From positions 118,566 to 182,565 of the forward strand of contig NZ_JBPUSJ010000010.1 in the NCBI RefSeq assembly GCF_051851475.1: 64,000 nucleotides of DNA, given 5' to 3'. This DNA is from Carboxylicivirga taeanensis. GTDB lineage: Bacteria; Bacteroidota; Bacteroidia; Bacteroidales; Marinilabiliaceae. Below the pieces are notes generated by a model. It was not told the origin of the DNA. It made no database searches and was given only the letters and a program-made list of their open reading frames with translations. The position numbers and the translations under genes are program-made. Shown here piece by piece: positions 9,000 through 18,002 of the stretch; the first letter of the stretch is position 1; each line of letters starts with the position of its first letter.

Positions 9000-9914
9000 T
9001 TAAACAGTTTTAACCCACTCTGCCGCCGTGCCCCTTTCTAAAATTCTGGAAGCGGCTCTTCGGTAGCCTTGTATTGTTACCAGTCCCTCTGGGGATAAAC
9101 GCACCACTGAATAACTGCTATTGGTCATGCCCGAAAAATCGACCATAGCCTTTTGGGTAATGTAGTGAATCCCATTAATCACCTTATAATCTCCCTCGTG
9201 GCGATGCCCCTGAAAAACAGCTGTCACCTTACCAGAACCTTCTAACACCTGTCTCACCTGCTCCGCATTGTTAACAAACAGTTTTCCCTCACCATCCAAT
9301 GGCTGATGAACAAAGACGCAAACCGGTTCTTTACTGCGAGCAAGCTCCATTTCAAGCCACTGCAACTGTTCCTCTGGGATGGAAGTGTCATACCATTTGA
9401 AATTATTGGTATCATAAGGCACTCCATCGGCTCTGAAACAGGCATCTAACACAATAAAGCGCCAATTCTTCTGCACAAACGAATAGTAAGTTTTATCAGG
9501 CGAAATGCCAGTATTTCGAATCACACTTTGAAATTCGGTTTTAGAAATACTATCTACATCATGATTGCCCAGCACATGATAACGCGGCCCCGTAAAGTGT
9601 TTAAAAACCGCTTCAATATCCCTAAGATACTGCAAGGTATTTTCCTTAATTGGTATGGGCTCTTCATCTTTAAAATCTCCCGTTTCAATCACAAAATCCA
9701 TTTGACCATCGTTATACAAAAGCATCGCTTCGGCAAGCTTCTCCCTGCTCTCAGAAAAATAACGGTCCCATTTAACGGGGGCCTGAGCATAATGGATGTC
9801 GGTGACCCATCCGAAGGCCAACTCACCGGCTCCGCATCCACTCAAAAATGGGGATAATACAAGTCCACCAGCTACCCAGGAACTGGTTTGAATAAACTGC
9901 CTTCTGTTAATCAT
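9000..9914 (-). CDS. Tat-exported lipoprotein metallophosphoesterase
   Basis: A 304-residue calcineurin-type phosphoesterase. The N-terminus has a twin-arginine motif (NRRQF, residues 3-7), a hydrophobic stretch and a lipobox LSGC with Cys27, so it should be exported folded and lipid-anchored. Metal-site motifs in order are DIHY (D39, H41), GDFKD (near 78), GNHD (near 117), HQPL and GHRHEGD in the second half, a complete set for a dinuclear metal centre. Its substrate could be a phosphomonoester or diester such as a nucleotide. Its ATG overlaps the end of the Memo/AMMECR1 gene by 8 bp, so translation is probably coupled, and amrS follows at 22 bp. Placement inside an AmmeMemoRadiSam operon is unusual and suggests a functional link with a periplasmic substrate. 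Confidence 0.9.
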   Translation of the reverse strand: MINRRQFIQTSSWVAGGLVLSPFLSGCGAGELAFGWVTDIHYAQAPVKWDRYFSESREKLAEAMLLYNDGQMDFVIETGDFKDEEPIPIKENTLQYLRDIEAVFKHFTGPRYHVLGNHDVDSISKTEFQSVIRNTGISPDKTYYSFVQKNWRFIVLDACFRADGVPYDTNNFKWYDTSIPEEQLQWLEMELARSKEPVCVFVHQPLDGEGKLFVNNAEQVRQVLEGSGKVTAVFQGHRHEGDYKVINGIHYITQKAMVDFSGMTNSSYSVVRLSPEGLVTIQGYRRAASRILERGTAAEWVKTV

Positions 9915-11295
9915 CTTTATCTGATATAATTATTGCTTCATAAACATAAACCTCGGCGTCTCGCCAGCCATCCCAACCAATACCTGCTTTATCGCGCGAA
10001 CAATGCCCCAAATACTCTTCCACACTCCAATCATTTCGCGCTCCTACCTGTGGCAAAAAAGTACCATGCTGGCTGCCTTTTTTTATGTATATCCCATGTT
10101 GTCCCATATTAATTTCGCTCACCTCAGCAATTTGTCGCATTGGGGTTAATATTGATATTTCGACCTTGAGACCATCCAACTCTTCGGACTGCACAGCAGG
10201 AAATCGAGAATCAAAAAACGCTGCGTTGACCGCCTGTTCTTTGACTAAGGTCGTAAGAGGCGCATCGCCAGTAAACTGCCCAACGCAACCCCGCAGTTGC
10301 CCTTCAACATAAACCGACACAAACACACCCGAACCAACTAACTCAACATCTGGCGATTGCTCTAACCTTTTAACCTTACCCGCCAAATAATTTTCAATAG
10401 CCTGATGTGCCTCAATTAGCAGCAATGCCTGACCTTTGGAGCTTAATTCGCCTTGTTGCGCTTTTTCGCACACCGCTATGGCCTGATAACCTACTACCTT
10501 TTTTTCATCCTTATAAAGCTTCATTCCCGAATGTTGATACAGTAGCTGATGAAACTCCAATACATGTCCTTGTCCGGTTGCGAGCATAGTTAATACTGCA
10601 GTGCCCCCACACAAGCCTGTTAACAGCTGAGGCAGCCTTTTTTGCTTTTGCAATGTTAAATAACGAAGTAACAGCTCATAATCATTTAAGCAGATGATAT
10701 CAGCGGTGCGCTTATCCTCTTGTTCGGCCAGTTGAGCAGGCGGATAATGTGAAAAATCTGTACTCACGATAAATAGATTGGAAGCATTAAAAAAAGGCTT
10801 CAGTGCTTGAGCAATGCTTTTTAATCCCTCAGCTTTAGTGCCCACAATAATTGGAACAATTCCATTGGAACAACCTACCTGATTCTGAATAAAAGGCAAC
10901 TGAACTTCCAGAGTATGCTCATCCTCGTGCACTTCATCACTGATAAAAAACGATGGCTCTTCCGCTAAGCTATCTACAATGGTTCTGTTCACCTGCATAC
11001 TCCCCAATGGGGTTTCAAAAGCAGAATAACTGGGAACTGCTGCGCCCTTAAAGCCTAGCTTATGACTCGTTCCCAACAGAAATATGCTATCATAGCGGTT
11101 ACCTGCCACCTGATGGTAGGCAGCAGCTGCCACACTTCCTGAGTAAACATACCCGGCATGAGGTACAATTAGCGCACGAACTTCATCATATACCTTTTCC
11201 GATGTCGCATCGAGCATCAACTCTTCAACCTGCTTTTGAAGATGACTTTGTTCTCCCGGATAAAAACTACCTGCTACTGCTGCTTTCCTTCTCAT
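9907..11295 (-). CDS. Fused Memo-family (AmrB) and AMMECR1-family (AmrA) protein
   Basis: A 462-residue two-domain fusion. Residues about 1-265 are a Memo-like domain (related to class III extradiol dioxygenases): VPHAGYVYSG with H46, GTSH with H78, STDFSHYPP, and a Cys in LCGGTAVLTML match the conserved Memo pocket. Residues about 285-462 are an AMMECR1 domain with the signature LRGCVG (near 335), VEISILTP, and a GIGWDGW-containing end. In many prokaryotes these are separate genes. The frame begins at TTG 11307, but that codon lies in a -7 element; the ATG at 11295 is chosen. It is first gene of the operon with the phosphoesterase (8-bp overlap) and amrS. Biochemical role is unknown; Memo proteins have been linked to copper/iron redox in eukaryotes. 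Confidence 0.92.
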   Translation of the reverse strand: MRRKAAVAGSFYPGEQSHLQKQVEELMLDATSEKVYDEVRALIVPHAGYVYSGSVAAAAYHQVAGNRYDSIFLLGTSHKLGFKGAAVPSYSAFETPLGSMQVNRTIVDSLAEEPSFFISDEVHEDEHTLEVQLPFIQNQVGCSNGIVPIIVGTKAEGLKSIAQALKPFFNASNLFIVSTDFSHYPPAQLAEQEDKRTADIICLNDYELLLRYLTLQKQKRLPQLLTGLCGGTAVLTMLATGQGHVLEFHQLLYQHSGMKLYKDEKKVVGYQAIAVCEKAQQGELSSKGQALLLIEAHQAIENYLAGKVKRLEQSPDVELVGSGVFVSVYVEGQLRGCVGQFTGDAPLTTLVKEQAVNAAFFDSRFPAVQSEELDGLKVEISILTPMRQIAEVSEINMGQHGIYIKKGSQHGTFLPQVGARNDWSVEEYLGHCSRDKAGIGWDGWRDAEVYVYEAIIISDKDD

Positions 11296-11304
11296 CTTTT
11301 TTTT

Positions 11305-11312
11305 CAAAAATA
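11305..11312 (-). promoter_or_regulatory. -7 element of the AmmeMemoRadiSam operon
   Basis: Minus-strand TATTTTTG (TAnnTTTG) ends 9 nt before the ATG at 11295. The leader would be only a few nucleotides. No clear -33 TTG was found 19 nt upstream. Confidence 0.45.
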
Positions 11313-11426
11313 TTCAATAAAGTTAAGCATCTTTTACACCAACTGAAAACCAATCAACAAGCTCTGCATTCCGCCACCTACATCACCCTTTTAATGTATT
11401 TTTTCCAACTTTTTTTGCAATCAAAA

Positions 11427-11457
11427 TTTGCAATAAAAAGAAAAGCACCTATCTTTG
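11427..11457 (+). promoter_or_regulatory. Promoter of the tRNA-Lys array
   Basis: TTTG (11427-11430), exactly 19 nt, then TATCTTTG (11450-11457): a complete match to the Bacteroidota primary-sigma consensus TTTG-N19-TAnnTTTG. Transcription should start near 11464, about 20 nt before the first tRNA. Confidence 0.85.
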
Positions 11458-11482
11458 CACCGCAATTGAGAAAAACAAGGAT

Positions 11483-11558
11483 GACTCAGTAGCTCAGCTG
11501 GTAGAGCAACGCCCTTTTAAGGCGTGGGTCCAGGGTTCGAATCCCTGCTGAGTCACCA
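11483..11558 (+). tRNA. tRNA-Lys (anticodon TTT), copy 1
   Basis: A 76-nt cloverleaf with encoded CCA: acceptor GACTCAG/CTGAGTC, D arm GCTC...GAGC, anticodon stem ACGCC/GGCGT enclosing CTTTTAA (anticodon TTT), T arm CAGGG-TTCGAAT-CCCTG. First of three identical genes in a 135-bp tandem repeat. Confidence 0.97.
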
Positions 11559-11563
11559 CCTTC

Positions 11564-11589
11564 AGACCTCTAAACGAGAGGTCTTTTTT
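11564..11589 (+). terminator. Hairpin terminator after tRNA-Lys copy 1
   Basis: Perfect 8-bp stem AGACCTCT / AGAGGTCT with loop AAACG, followed by six T, 6 nt after the tRNA. It would end or partly end transcription between tRNA copies. Confidence 0.75.
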
Positions 11590-11617
11590 ATGAAAACCGA
11601 AGAATTCGGTATATGAT

Positions 11618-11693
11618 GACTCAGTAGCTCAGCTGGTAGAGCAACGCCCTTTTAAGGCGTGGGTCCAGGGTTCGAATCCCTGCTGAGTCACCA
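11618..11693 (+). tRNA. tRNA-Lys (anticodon TTT), copy 2
   Basis: Identical in sequence to copy 1 and exactly 135 bp downstream of it, with CCA encoded. The spacer between copies carries the terminator hairpin and a small ACCGA/TCGGT inverted repeat. Confidence 0.97.
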
Positions 11694-11698
11694 CTTTC

Positions 11699-11724
11699 AG
11701 ACCTCTAAACGAGAGGTCTTTTTT
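11699..11724 (+). terminator. Hairpin terminator after tRNA-Lys copy 2
   Basis: Exact repeat of the AGACCTCT/AGAGGTCT hairpin and T run seen after copy 1, shifted by 135 bp. Confidence 0.75.
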
Positions 11725-11752
11725 ATGAAAACCGAGAAATTCGGTATATGAT

Positions 11753-11828
11753 GACTCAGTAGCTCAGCTGGTAGAGCAACGCCCTTTTAAGGCGTGGGTC
11801 CAGGGTTCGAATCCCTGCTGAGTCACCA
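11753..11828 (+). tRNA. tRNA-Lys (anticodon TTT), copy 3
   Basis: Third identical 76-nt tRNA gene, again offset by 135 bp. It is followed by a different terminator (11830-11868). Confidence 0.97.
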
Positions 11829-11866
11829 AAAAAGCCTCTTACTTTTTATAAGCAAGAGGCTTTTGA
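11828..11866. terminator. Bidirectional terminator between tRNA array and rhodanese gene
   Basis: Perfect 11-bp stem AAAAGCCTCTT / AAGAGGCTTTT (11830-11840, 11854-11864), T run on the plus strand and A run before it. It can end the tRNA transcript and the minus-strand rhodanese transcript, whose stop is at 11924. Confidence 0.8.
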
Positions 11867-11923
11867 TATTTAACACACTATGGAAACCCAATTATACCGG
11901 ACCACGCACAATATACCTCTGAA

Positions 11924-13213
11924 CTAAGCATTATCTAATATCGGCTCTCCCTTTTCTATAGGGTTATTCGAATGCTGGCTCCACTCAAACCAACCTCCGT
12001 CGTAGATAGAAACATTTGGCCACCCCATCAGCCAGGCATTGAAAAAAGCTTCACTCCCCCGCCAACCAGTTCCACAATAAAAAGCCAGGTGTTTATTAGG
12101 TGTAATATTAGCCTGCCGCCAAAGCTCTTCAATTTCCTGGGCTTCTCTGATTGTATGGTCCGGATTTCTGTAATTTTCCATGTGGTAGGCATCAGTACCA
12201 CAATTACCAAACACTGATCCGGGAATTCGTCCCTTTTTCTCTATGTAATTATAGCCACTCACCTCCCCAAGATATTCGGCCCACGAGCGCACCGATACCA
12301 GCTCGGCATTGCTTGATGCCAGCATACGCCTGGCCTCATCCATATCAACGAATAAATGAGGTAGAGCTGGAATATCGACTCCAAAGTCGAGGACAGGCTG
12401 CTTGGGCTCGTCTCGCTTGCTTATTTCATAGCCGGCCTCTTTCCAGCTCTGGAAACCGCCATTCAACACCCTTACATCTTTAACCCCGGCATAGAGCATA
12501 ATAGCGGCACAGCGCATTGCTCCAAGTTGGCCGGCAGCACTTCCGGGAAAGGCATCTGCATTATCGGGGTGCTGGAATTTTCCATAAAGCACAACCAGTG
12601 TATCGCTGGTGATGCCATGCTGCTGCAATGCCACTTTCAACTCTTGGGGAGAACGGCGATTCCAGGTCTCCGTAGACTCCAGCGCACATGTATCCATATC
12701 AACAGCTCCAGGAATATGCCCACTGAGATAGGCATTACGATTGCGATAATGGGCATGAATAATTACTACTTTCTTGCCAATGTGCAGCATTGGTTCCTCC
12801 GCCTTCAATAGCCGATTGACCCATTCCGGATGCACTAGCTTATCAAACCTTTCAAGCACATGCAGAGGCAATGAACTATTGACCCATTCTTCGATAAAAA
12901 AGGAGTAAGTAAACACCTCCTCATACCCGGCTTTTTCAAAGAGCTCAGCCACATCCTGAATATGTTTGAGCTGATAGCCATACACCACTATTGTGTGATG
13001 AGGAGCAATCCCCTTGTGTCGCACTATCTCGATCCAATCAATATATAAACTCCATTTAAAGGGCAAAGACCTGGCGCCGGGAATATGCCCGCCTCGCGCT
13101 TCATTTTGCAATGTCCAGCCATTATAGGCATCCACCGGCCTGGTGTCGATAAGCATTACGTTCTCATCGTACAATAAATCTTTCACCTGTGCTGTTGAAA
13201 TCTTTTTTGGCAT
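11924..13213 (-). CDS. Three-domain rhodanese-like sulfurtransferase
   Basis: A 429-residue protein without signal peptide, so probably cytosolic. Three rhodanese folds can be traced: residues about 5-115 (LIDTRP...GHIPGA), 130-265 (GHIPGAVDMD...VLYG) and 280-420 (VSVRSWAEY...GRIPGSVFGN). Only the third has an active-site Cys, in YCGTGWRGSE (Cys near 380), matching the CxxGxR loop of thiosulfate or mercaptopyruvate sulfurtransferases. In the first two the equivalent position follows VVYG and VLYG with no Cys, so they are probably structural. Expected reaction is transfer of a sulfane sulfur to a thiol acceptor. It stands alone between the tRNA array and the efflux operon. Confidence 0.88.
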   Translation of the reverse strand: MPKKISTAQVKDLLYDENVMLIDTRPVDAYNGWTLQNEARGGHIPGARSLPFKWSLYIDWIEIVRHKGIAPHHTIVVYGYQLKHIQDVAELFEKAGYEEVFTYSFFIEEWVNSSLPLHVLERFDKLVHPEWVNRLLKAEEPMLHIGKKVVIIHAHYRNRNAYLSGHIPGAVDMDTCALESTETWNRRSPQELKVALQQHGITSDTLVVLYGKFQHPDNADAFPGSAAGQLGAMRCAAIMLYAGVKDVRVLNGGFQSWKEAGYEISKRDEPKQPVLDFGVDIPALPHLFVDMDEARRMLASSNAELVSVRSWAEYLGEVSGYNYIEKKGRIPGSVFGNCGTDAYHMENYRNPDHTIREAQEIEELWRQANITPNKHLAFYCGTGWRGSEAFFNAWLMGWPNVSIYDGGWFEWSQHSNNPIEKGEPILDNA

Positions 13214-13477
13214 AGCTGTTATTTTATTCTGTCTTCAATATCGGATGAAAATCAGTCACTTTCAAGTTTGAAAGAAAATCTTAAGCGCCTGGCAAAGCTA
13301 TTCATCCACTGATATTATTTTGACTCACAACGATGATACCACTTAAGGAAAAGCACATAAGTGCGCTAAAGTGCCTTTCAGTTTTGCACATTTTTAGAAA
13401 CAAATTTCCAAATCAGATATAAACTTACCTATACATCAATAGAAATAAATCATCGTTAAAACTATTCAAACAAATAA

Positions 13478-14881
13478 TTACAAAGTCCATCCCCCACCTA
13501 AAGCTTTATACAGATATACCATGGAGAGCAGCTCATCTCGCTTGGCATTGTTACGCTTAATTTCTGCATCAAACAAACTTCGCTGAGCATCTAACAGATC
13601 TAAATAACTAATAACTCCATTCAGATACTGCAACTCAGCCAATCTCTGATACTTACGAGTAGCCGCTTCGAGATTCGATTGTGCATTGTAAACCTCTTTG
13701 GCCTTTCGAAACGTCATAATTGCCGTATTAGCTTCCTGAAACGCCTTCAAAACAGCTCGTTGATAGGTATACACCTCCTGCTCAAGCATTGCCTCGGTGG
13801 CTTTTTGTCGAGCTTTAAGTTTACCAGCCTGAAATATTGGTGCCAGTACATCACCAGCAACAAACCAATATGGCGACTTAAGAAAATCGCCTAGCTCATC
13901 ATTTTCAAGGCCAAATCGTCCGGTAAGAGAAAGGCTTGGAAAACGATTAGATGTTGCTACTCCTACCATTGCGTTGGCAGCCACTACACTTTGTTCTGCA
14001 GCCTTAACATCCGGCCGACGCACCAGTAATTCTGAAGGCAAGCCTGCCGGCAGTGCATCAGGCACAAACTGTTCATCAAGCCCTTTGCCTTTTACCCACT
14101 CACTTTTATAAGCGCCCAACAGTAGTGCCAGGCTATTTTTGTGGATACGTATCTTTCTTTCTAGCACGGGCACTAAGGTCATTGTTTTAGCAAGTTCTAC
14201 CTCTGCTTGCTGAACAGATGTTTCGGAAGTTAATCCACCATGAAAACGTAAATCAGCCAGGCGAACACCTTCCTGCCGAGCCTGTAAGGTTTGTTGGACA
14301 ATTTCCAGCTCATCGTAGAGCGCAATCAATGTGAAATATGTTTGAGCAACTTCTGCAACAATAGACAATTGTAATGCCCGCTTCGCTTCTTTTGTGGCGA
14401 GGTATTCTGCAATAGCCGCTTCTCGGCCCCACCGAATATTACCCCACAAATCAATCTCCCAGGTTAACGATGTACTTAACTCCAATTCAGTTGTAGCACT
14501 CTGATTATCGCCTCCATAGTTTTCCATCTCACGTTCAGAATTAAAATCAGCTCCCAGATGAGGAAATAAATCAGCCGAAGCAATCCGCTTGGCCGCCATA
14601 TATTGCTTTAATCTTGCACTGGCAATTAATACATCTTTATTATTTTCGAGTGCCTCATAGACCAAATCCTGTAACACAGTATCGGTATATAATTCCCACC
14701 ACTGCAAATCATCAATAGTAGTAGAGTCAATACTCATCACCTCCAACTTATCCGGCAGATTCAGTTCGGGTTTCACATACTTCTTCCCCACCTTACATGA
14801 AGAAGCTAGTGCTATTAGCCCAATTAGCAACGTAATAACTACCTTCTGATGCATAGTGTAAAACAGTCTATTATTCTTCAT
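13478..14881 (-). CDS. RND efflux outer-membrane factor (NodT/TolC family lipoprotein)
   Basis: About 467 residues from the ATG at 14881; the frame reaches back to a TTG at 14911, and an ATG at 14854 is a further alternative. The N-terminus is a lipoprotein-type signal ending ASSC, followed by VGKKYVKPELNLP, typical of NodT-family channels. Two repeated alpha-helical coiled-coil halves with OEP motifs (LRRPDV-like LLVRRPDVKAAEQ near the middle; YLNGVISYLDLLDAQRSL near the end) are present. It forms the outer-membrane channel of the tripartite pump encoded just upstream. It overlaps the end of the permease gene by 11 bp. Pump substrate cannot be predicted. Confidence 0.93.
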   Translation of the reverse strand: MKNNRLFYTMHQKVVITLLIGLIALASSCKVGKKYVKPELNLPDKLEVMSIDSTTIDDLQWWELYTDTVLQDLVYEALENNKDVLIASARLKQYMAAKRIASADLFPHLGADFNSEREMENYGGDNQSATTELELSTSLTWEIDLWGNIRWGREAAIAEYLATKEAKRALQLSIVAEVAQTYFTLIALYDELEIVQQTLQARQEGVRLADLRFHGGLTSETSVQQAEVELAKTMTLVPVLERKIRIHKNSLALLLGAYKSEWVKGKGLDEQFVPDALPAGLPSELLVRRPDVKAAEQSVVAANAMVGVATSNRFPSLSLTGRFGLENDELGDFLKSPYWFVAGDVLAPIFQAGKLKARQKATEAMLEQEVYTYQRAVLKAFQEANTAIMTFRKAKEVYNAQSNLEAATRKYQRLAELQYLNGVISYLDLLDAQRSLFDAEIKRNNAKRDELLSMVYLYKALGGGWTL

Positions 14882-17800
14882 TACCCCTTGCTTGATTAAA
14901 TTTCTGAGCAAATAATTCTTTCACTTTATAAGTCACAACAAAAAAGAATGGCACTAACACGATACCAAACGTAATAGCTGCTAACATGCCAAAAAACACT
15001 CCTGTCCCGATGGAATGCCGCCCAGCAGAGCCTGGCCCGGTAGCAAGTACCATAGGCAACATGCCTAAAACAAATGCAAGTGAGGTCATCACAATCGGCC
15101 TGAATCTCAACTTTCCAGCTAACAGGGCAGCTTGCACCACATCCATACCTTTATCCACCTCAACCTTGGCAAACTCAACAATCAAAATGGCATTTTTTGC
15201 AGCCAAACCTATCAAAGTCACCAATCCGATCTGAAAATAGATATCATTTTCCAACCCAGTTACCCAAATACCTCCAAAAGCACCCAAAGCGGCAATTGGC
15301 AAGGATAACAGAACTGCTATCGGTACGAGCCAGCTTTCGTATTGCGCTGCCAGAAACAGAAAAACAAATAAAAACACCAGCGCCATGATAATCCCGGTTT
15401 GTCCACCAGCTTGTTTCTCTTGGTATGATAAACCACTCCAGTCTATGCCAATGTTATCAGGTAATTTCTCACGTACGATTGTCTCAATTACCTCCATGGC
15501 CTGCCCCGAGCTGTATCCACTTGCCGGTGTACCTCTTACTACAGCCGATGAAAACATGTTAAAACGCTTAATATTACCAGGCCCTGTTGTATAGGAAGTA
15601 TTGCCTATGGCTGTAAGCGGCACCATGGCGCCATTATCTCCTTTAACAAAGAATAAACCAAGCGTATTTTTATTAGCTCGATATGGAGCTTCCGCTTGAA
15701 TATACACTTTGTAGATACGGTTAAACATATTGAAATCATTCACATAAACCGATCCCAAGAATGCTTTCATAGTGGAAAAGACATCGGAAAGCGGTATGCC
15801 CAATAGTTTTACCCTATCGCGATTAACATCAAAATAAAGCTGCGGGATATCGGCCTGTAAAGCCGATGAGATATTATTAAGCTCTTTGCGTTGTTCAGCA
15901 TAATACAATAGGGTATCCGTGGCATCAACCAAGTTTTCCCAAGTGGCATCCGCTTTAGCTTGCAGCTGCAACTCAAATCCTCCGGAAGTGCCCAAACCTG
16001 GGATTACGGGCGGTTTATTAAAGAAGAAACGAGCCTCTGGAATATCATGAAGATCTTTTTGGGCCTTATCGATGACACTCTGTAAACTTAAATCATCATC
16101 CTCTCGCTCATCCCAAGACTTAAGAGTGACTATCAGTTCGGCTCGTGATTGGTTAGTCCCCACACGTGGACTTGTTCCTGAAATACTCTGAACAAATTCT
16201 ACAGCCTCCTGTTTTTGAAAATAGTCTGATACTATACCAGTTATCACGCGCGTCCGTTCAAGCGTGGCTCCTTCATTCAATTCTATCTCCACCGTAAAGA
16301 ACCCTTGATCCTCTTCGGGGATGAAGGATGTTGGTATCATTTTAGCCAACACAAAAATAAATACAAGGGCCATTGCGAAACCAACTAGCATCCGCTTAGA
16401 ATTGCCAATGGCTTTACTGAGAATTTGCTGATATTTACTGTTTGTTGAATCAAGCCAACGGTTTATTGTTCTGAAAACAATATTCTTTTTGGCACCTCCA
16501 GGTTTTAAAGTGATGGCACACATGGCCGGACTCAAAGTTAAGGCCACCACAGTTGAAATTAGCACTGAAACAACAATGGTTACCGAAAACTGACGATATA
16601 ATTCCCCGGTAATACCGCTTAAAAAGCTTACTGGAATAAATACTGCCGCCAACACCATCGATGTCGCAATAAGCGCTCCAGAAAGATCTTTCATGGCTTT
16701 ATGAGTCGCTTCTCGTGCACCAATCTTTTCTTCTTCCATGATGCGCTCAACATTTTCCACTACAACAATCGCATCATCCACAACAATCCCTATAGCCAAA
16801 ATAAGTCCCAGTAGTGTAAGCATGTTAAGCGAAAAACCCATAGCCATCATAAACCCAAAAGTACCAATTAGAGAAATTGGGACAGCAACTACGGGAATGA
16901 CTGTTGCCCGCCAATTCTGAAGTGATAGAAACACAACAATGACTACAAGCAGCAACGCCTGAAACAAGGTGACATATACTTCTTTAATCGACTGGGTAAT
17001 ATAATCCGTCATATCAAATGGAATGAGGTAGTCTAAACCTTCTGGAAAGTTTCGGCTGATTTCATCCATGGTTGCACGCACGTTCTCAGCTACTTCAACT
17101 GCATTAGCACCTGGCAGCAGGTAAATTGCCAACATAGCAGCATTCCCGCCATTAATTGCGCTCTCCTGTGAATAAGATGAAGACTCCAGCGACACTCTGG
17201 CCACATCACGCATCCTGATCATCGTCCCATCACTGTTGGCTTTAACTACAATCTGTTCAAATTCTGCAGCTGTCTCTAACCGACCTTTCGTAGAAATAGG
17301 CATACTTACATCGATGCCATCCATGGGCTGCAACCCCAGCTCACCCGCTGCCGATTCGCGGTTTTGATCCTTCAAGGCATTCTGTAAATCTTTTACAGTT
17401 AACCCAAAGCTAGCCAACCTGTCGGGCATTACCCAAATACGCATACCATAATAGCGGCTTCCGCGGTTAGATACACGCCCTACACCAGGTATTCGCCGTA
17501 ATACATCCAGCACATTAATAGTTGCAAAATTACTGAGGTAAATCTCGTCAAACTTTGGTTCGTCCGACACCAAGCAGAGCGTCATCAACTGGCTGGAGGA
17601 TTGTTTTTCAACCTTTAAGCCATTTTGAACCACCTCGGCTGGCAACCTCGACTCTGCGAGCTTAACCCGATTTTGAATCTCCACAGCGGCCAGGTCTGGG
17701 TCAACACCAACATCAAATGTTACATTAATGGAAACACTGCCCGAATTAGAACTACTGGACTCCATATAAATCATCCCCGGCGTTCCGTTAAGCTCTTGCT

Positions 17801-18002
17801 CAATAGGCGTAGATACAGCCTGAGATACTGTAATTGCACTTGCCCCCGGATATGAGCCACTGATTTTAACAACGGGTGGTGTAATCTTTGGGTATTGATC
17901 GATTGGCAGAAACATTAAGCCAATAAGACCCAACAAAACAATAAAAATTGAAATAACGGAAGAAAAGACTGGTCGTTCAATAAAAAATCCTGATTTCATC
18001 AT
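14871..18002 (-). CDS. RND efflux permease (HAE1/AcrB family)
   Basis: A 1043-residue inner-membrane transporter, the normal size for AcrB/MexB relatives. It begins FFIERPVFSSVISIFIVLLG, the conserved first transmembrane segment. Two halves of six membrane segments each flank large periplasmic loops. Proton-relay residues are visible: the Asp pair in GIVVDDAIVVVEN (near 405) and Lys in GLAAKNAILIVEF (near 933). The gene overlaps the adaptor by 4 bp (ATGA) and the outer-membrane factor follows with an 11-bp overlap, so all three should be co-translated. Likely exports drugs, bile salts or other amphiphiles by proton antiport. Confidence 0.97.
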   Translation of the reverse strand: MMKSGFFIERPVFSSVISIFIVLLGLIGLMFLPIDQYPKITPPVVKISGSYPGASAITVSQAVSTPIEQELNGTPGMIYMESSSSNSGSVSINVTFDVGVDPDLAAVEIQNRVKLAESRLPAEVVQNGLKVEKQSSSQLMTLCLVSDEPKFDEIYLSNFATINVLDVLRRIPGVGRVSNRGSRYYGMRIWVMPDRLASFGLTVKDLQNALKDQNRESAAGELGLQPMDGIDVSMPISTKGRLETAAEFEQIVVKANSDGTMIRMRDVARVSLESSSYSQESAINGGNAAMLAIYLLPGANAVEVAENVRATMDEISRNFPEGLDYLIPFDMTDYITQSIKEVYVTLFQALLLVVIVVFLSLQNWRATVIPVVAVPISLIGTFGFMMAMGFSLNMLTLLGLILAIGIVVDDAIVVVENVERIMEEEKIGAREATHKAMKDLSGALIATSMVLAAVFIPVSFLSGITGELYRQFSVTIVVSVLISTVVALTLSPAMCAITLKPGGAKKNIVFRTINRWLDSTNSKYQQILSKAIGNSKRMLVGFAMALVFIFVLAKMIPTSFIPEEDQGFFTVEIELNEGATLERTRVITGIVSDYFQKQEAVEFVQSISGTSPRVGTNQSRAELIVTLKSWDEREDDDLSLQSVIDKAQKDLHDIPEARFFFNKPPVIPGLGTSGGFELQLQAKADATWENLVDATDTLLYYAEQRKELNNISSALQADIPQLYFDVNRDRVKLLGIPLSDVFSTMKAFLGSVYVNDFNMFNRIYKVYIQAEAPYRANKNTLGLFFVKGDNGAMVPLTAIGNTSYTTGPGNIKRFNMFSSAVVRGTPASGYSSGQAMEVIETIVREKLPDNIGIDWSGLSYQEKQAGGQTGIIMALVFLFVFLFLAAQYESWLVPIAVLLSLPIAALGAFGGIWVTGLENDIYFQIGLVTLIGLAAKNAILIVEFAKVEVDKGMDVVQAALLAGKLRFRPIVMTSLAFVLGMLPMVLATGPGSAGRHSIGTGVFFGMLAAITFGIVLVPFFFVVTYKVKELFAQKFNQARGNEE

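Larger units (their letters stand above)
11483..11828 (+). repeat. 135-bp tandem repeat carrying tRNA-Lys and a terminator
   Basis: Two complete 135-bp units (11483-11617 and 11618-11752) plus a third tRNA copy. The two full units differ at only about three positions, all in the spacer, pointing to recent amplification or gene conversion. Confidence 0.9.

Noticed and set aside
11483..11828. CRISPR array or mobile element
   Set aside because: The repeats are tRNA-Lys genes plus hairpin spacers.
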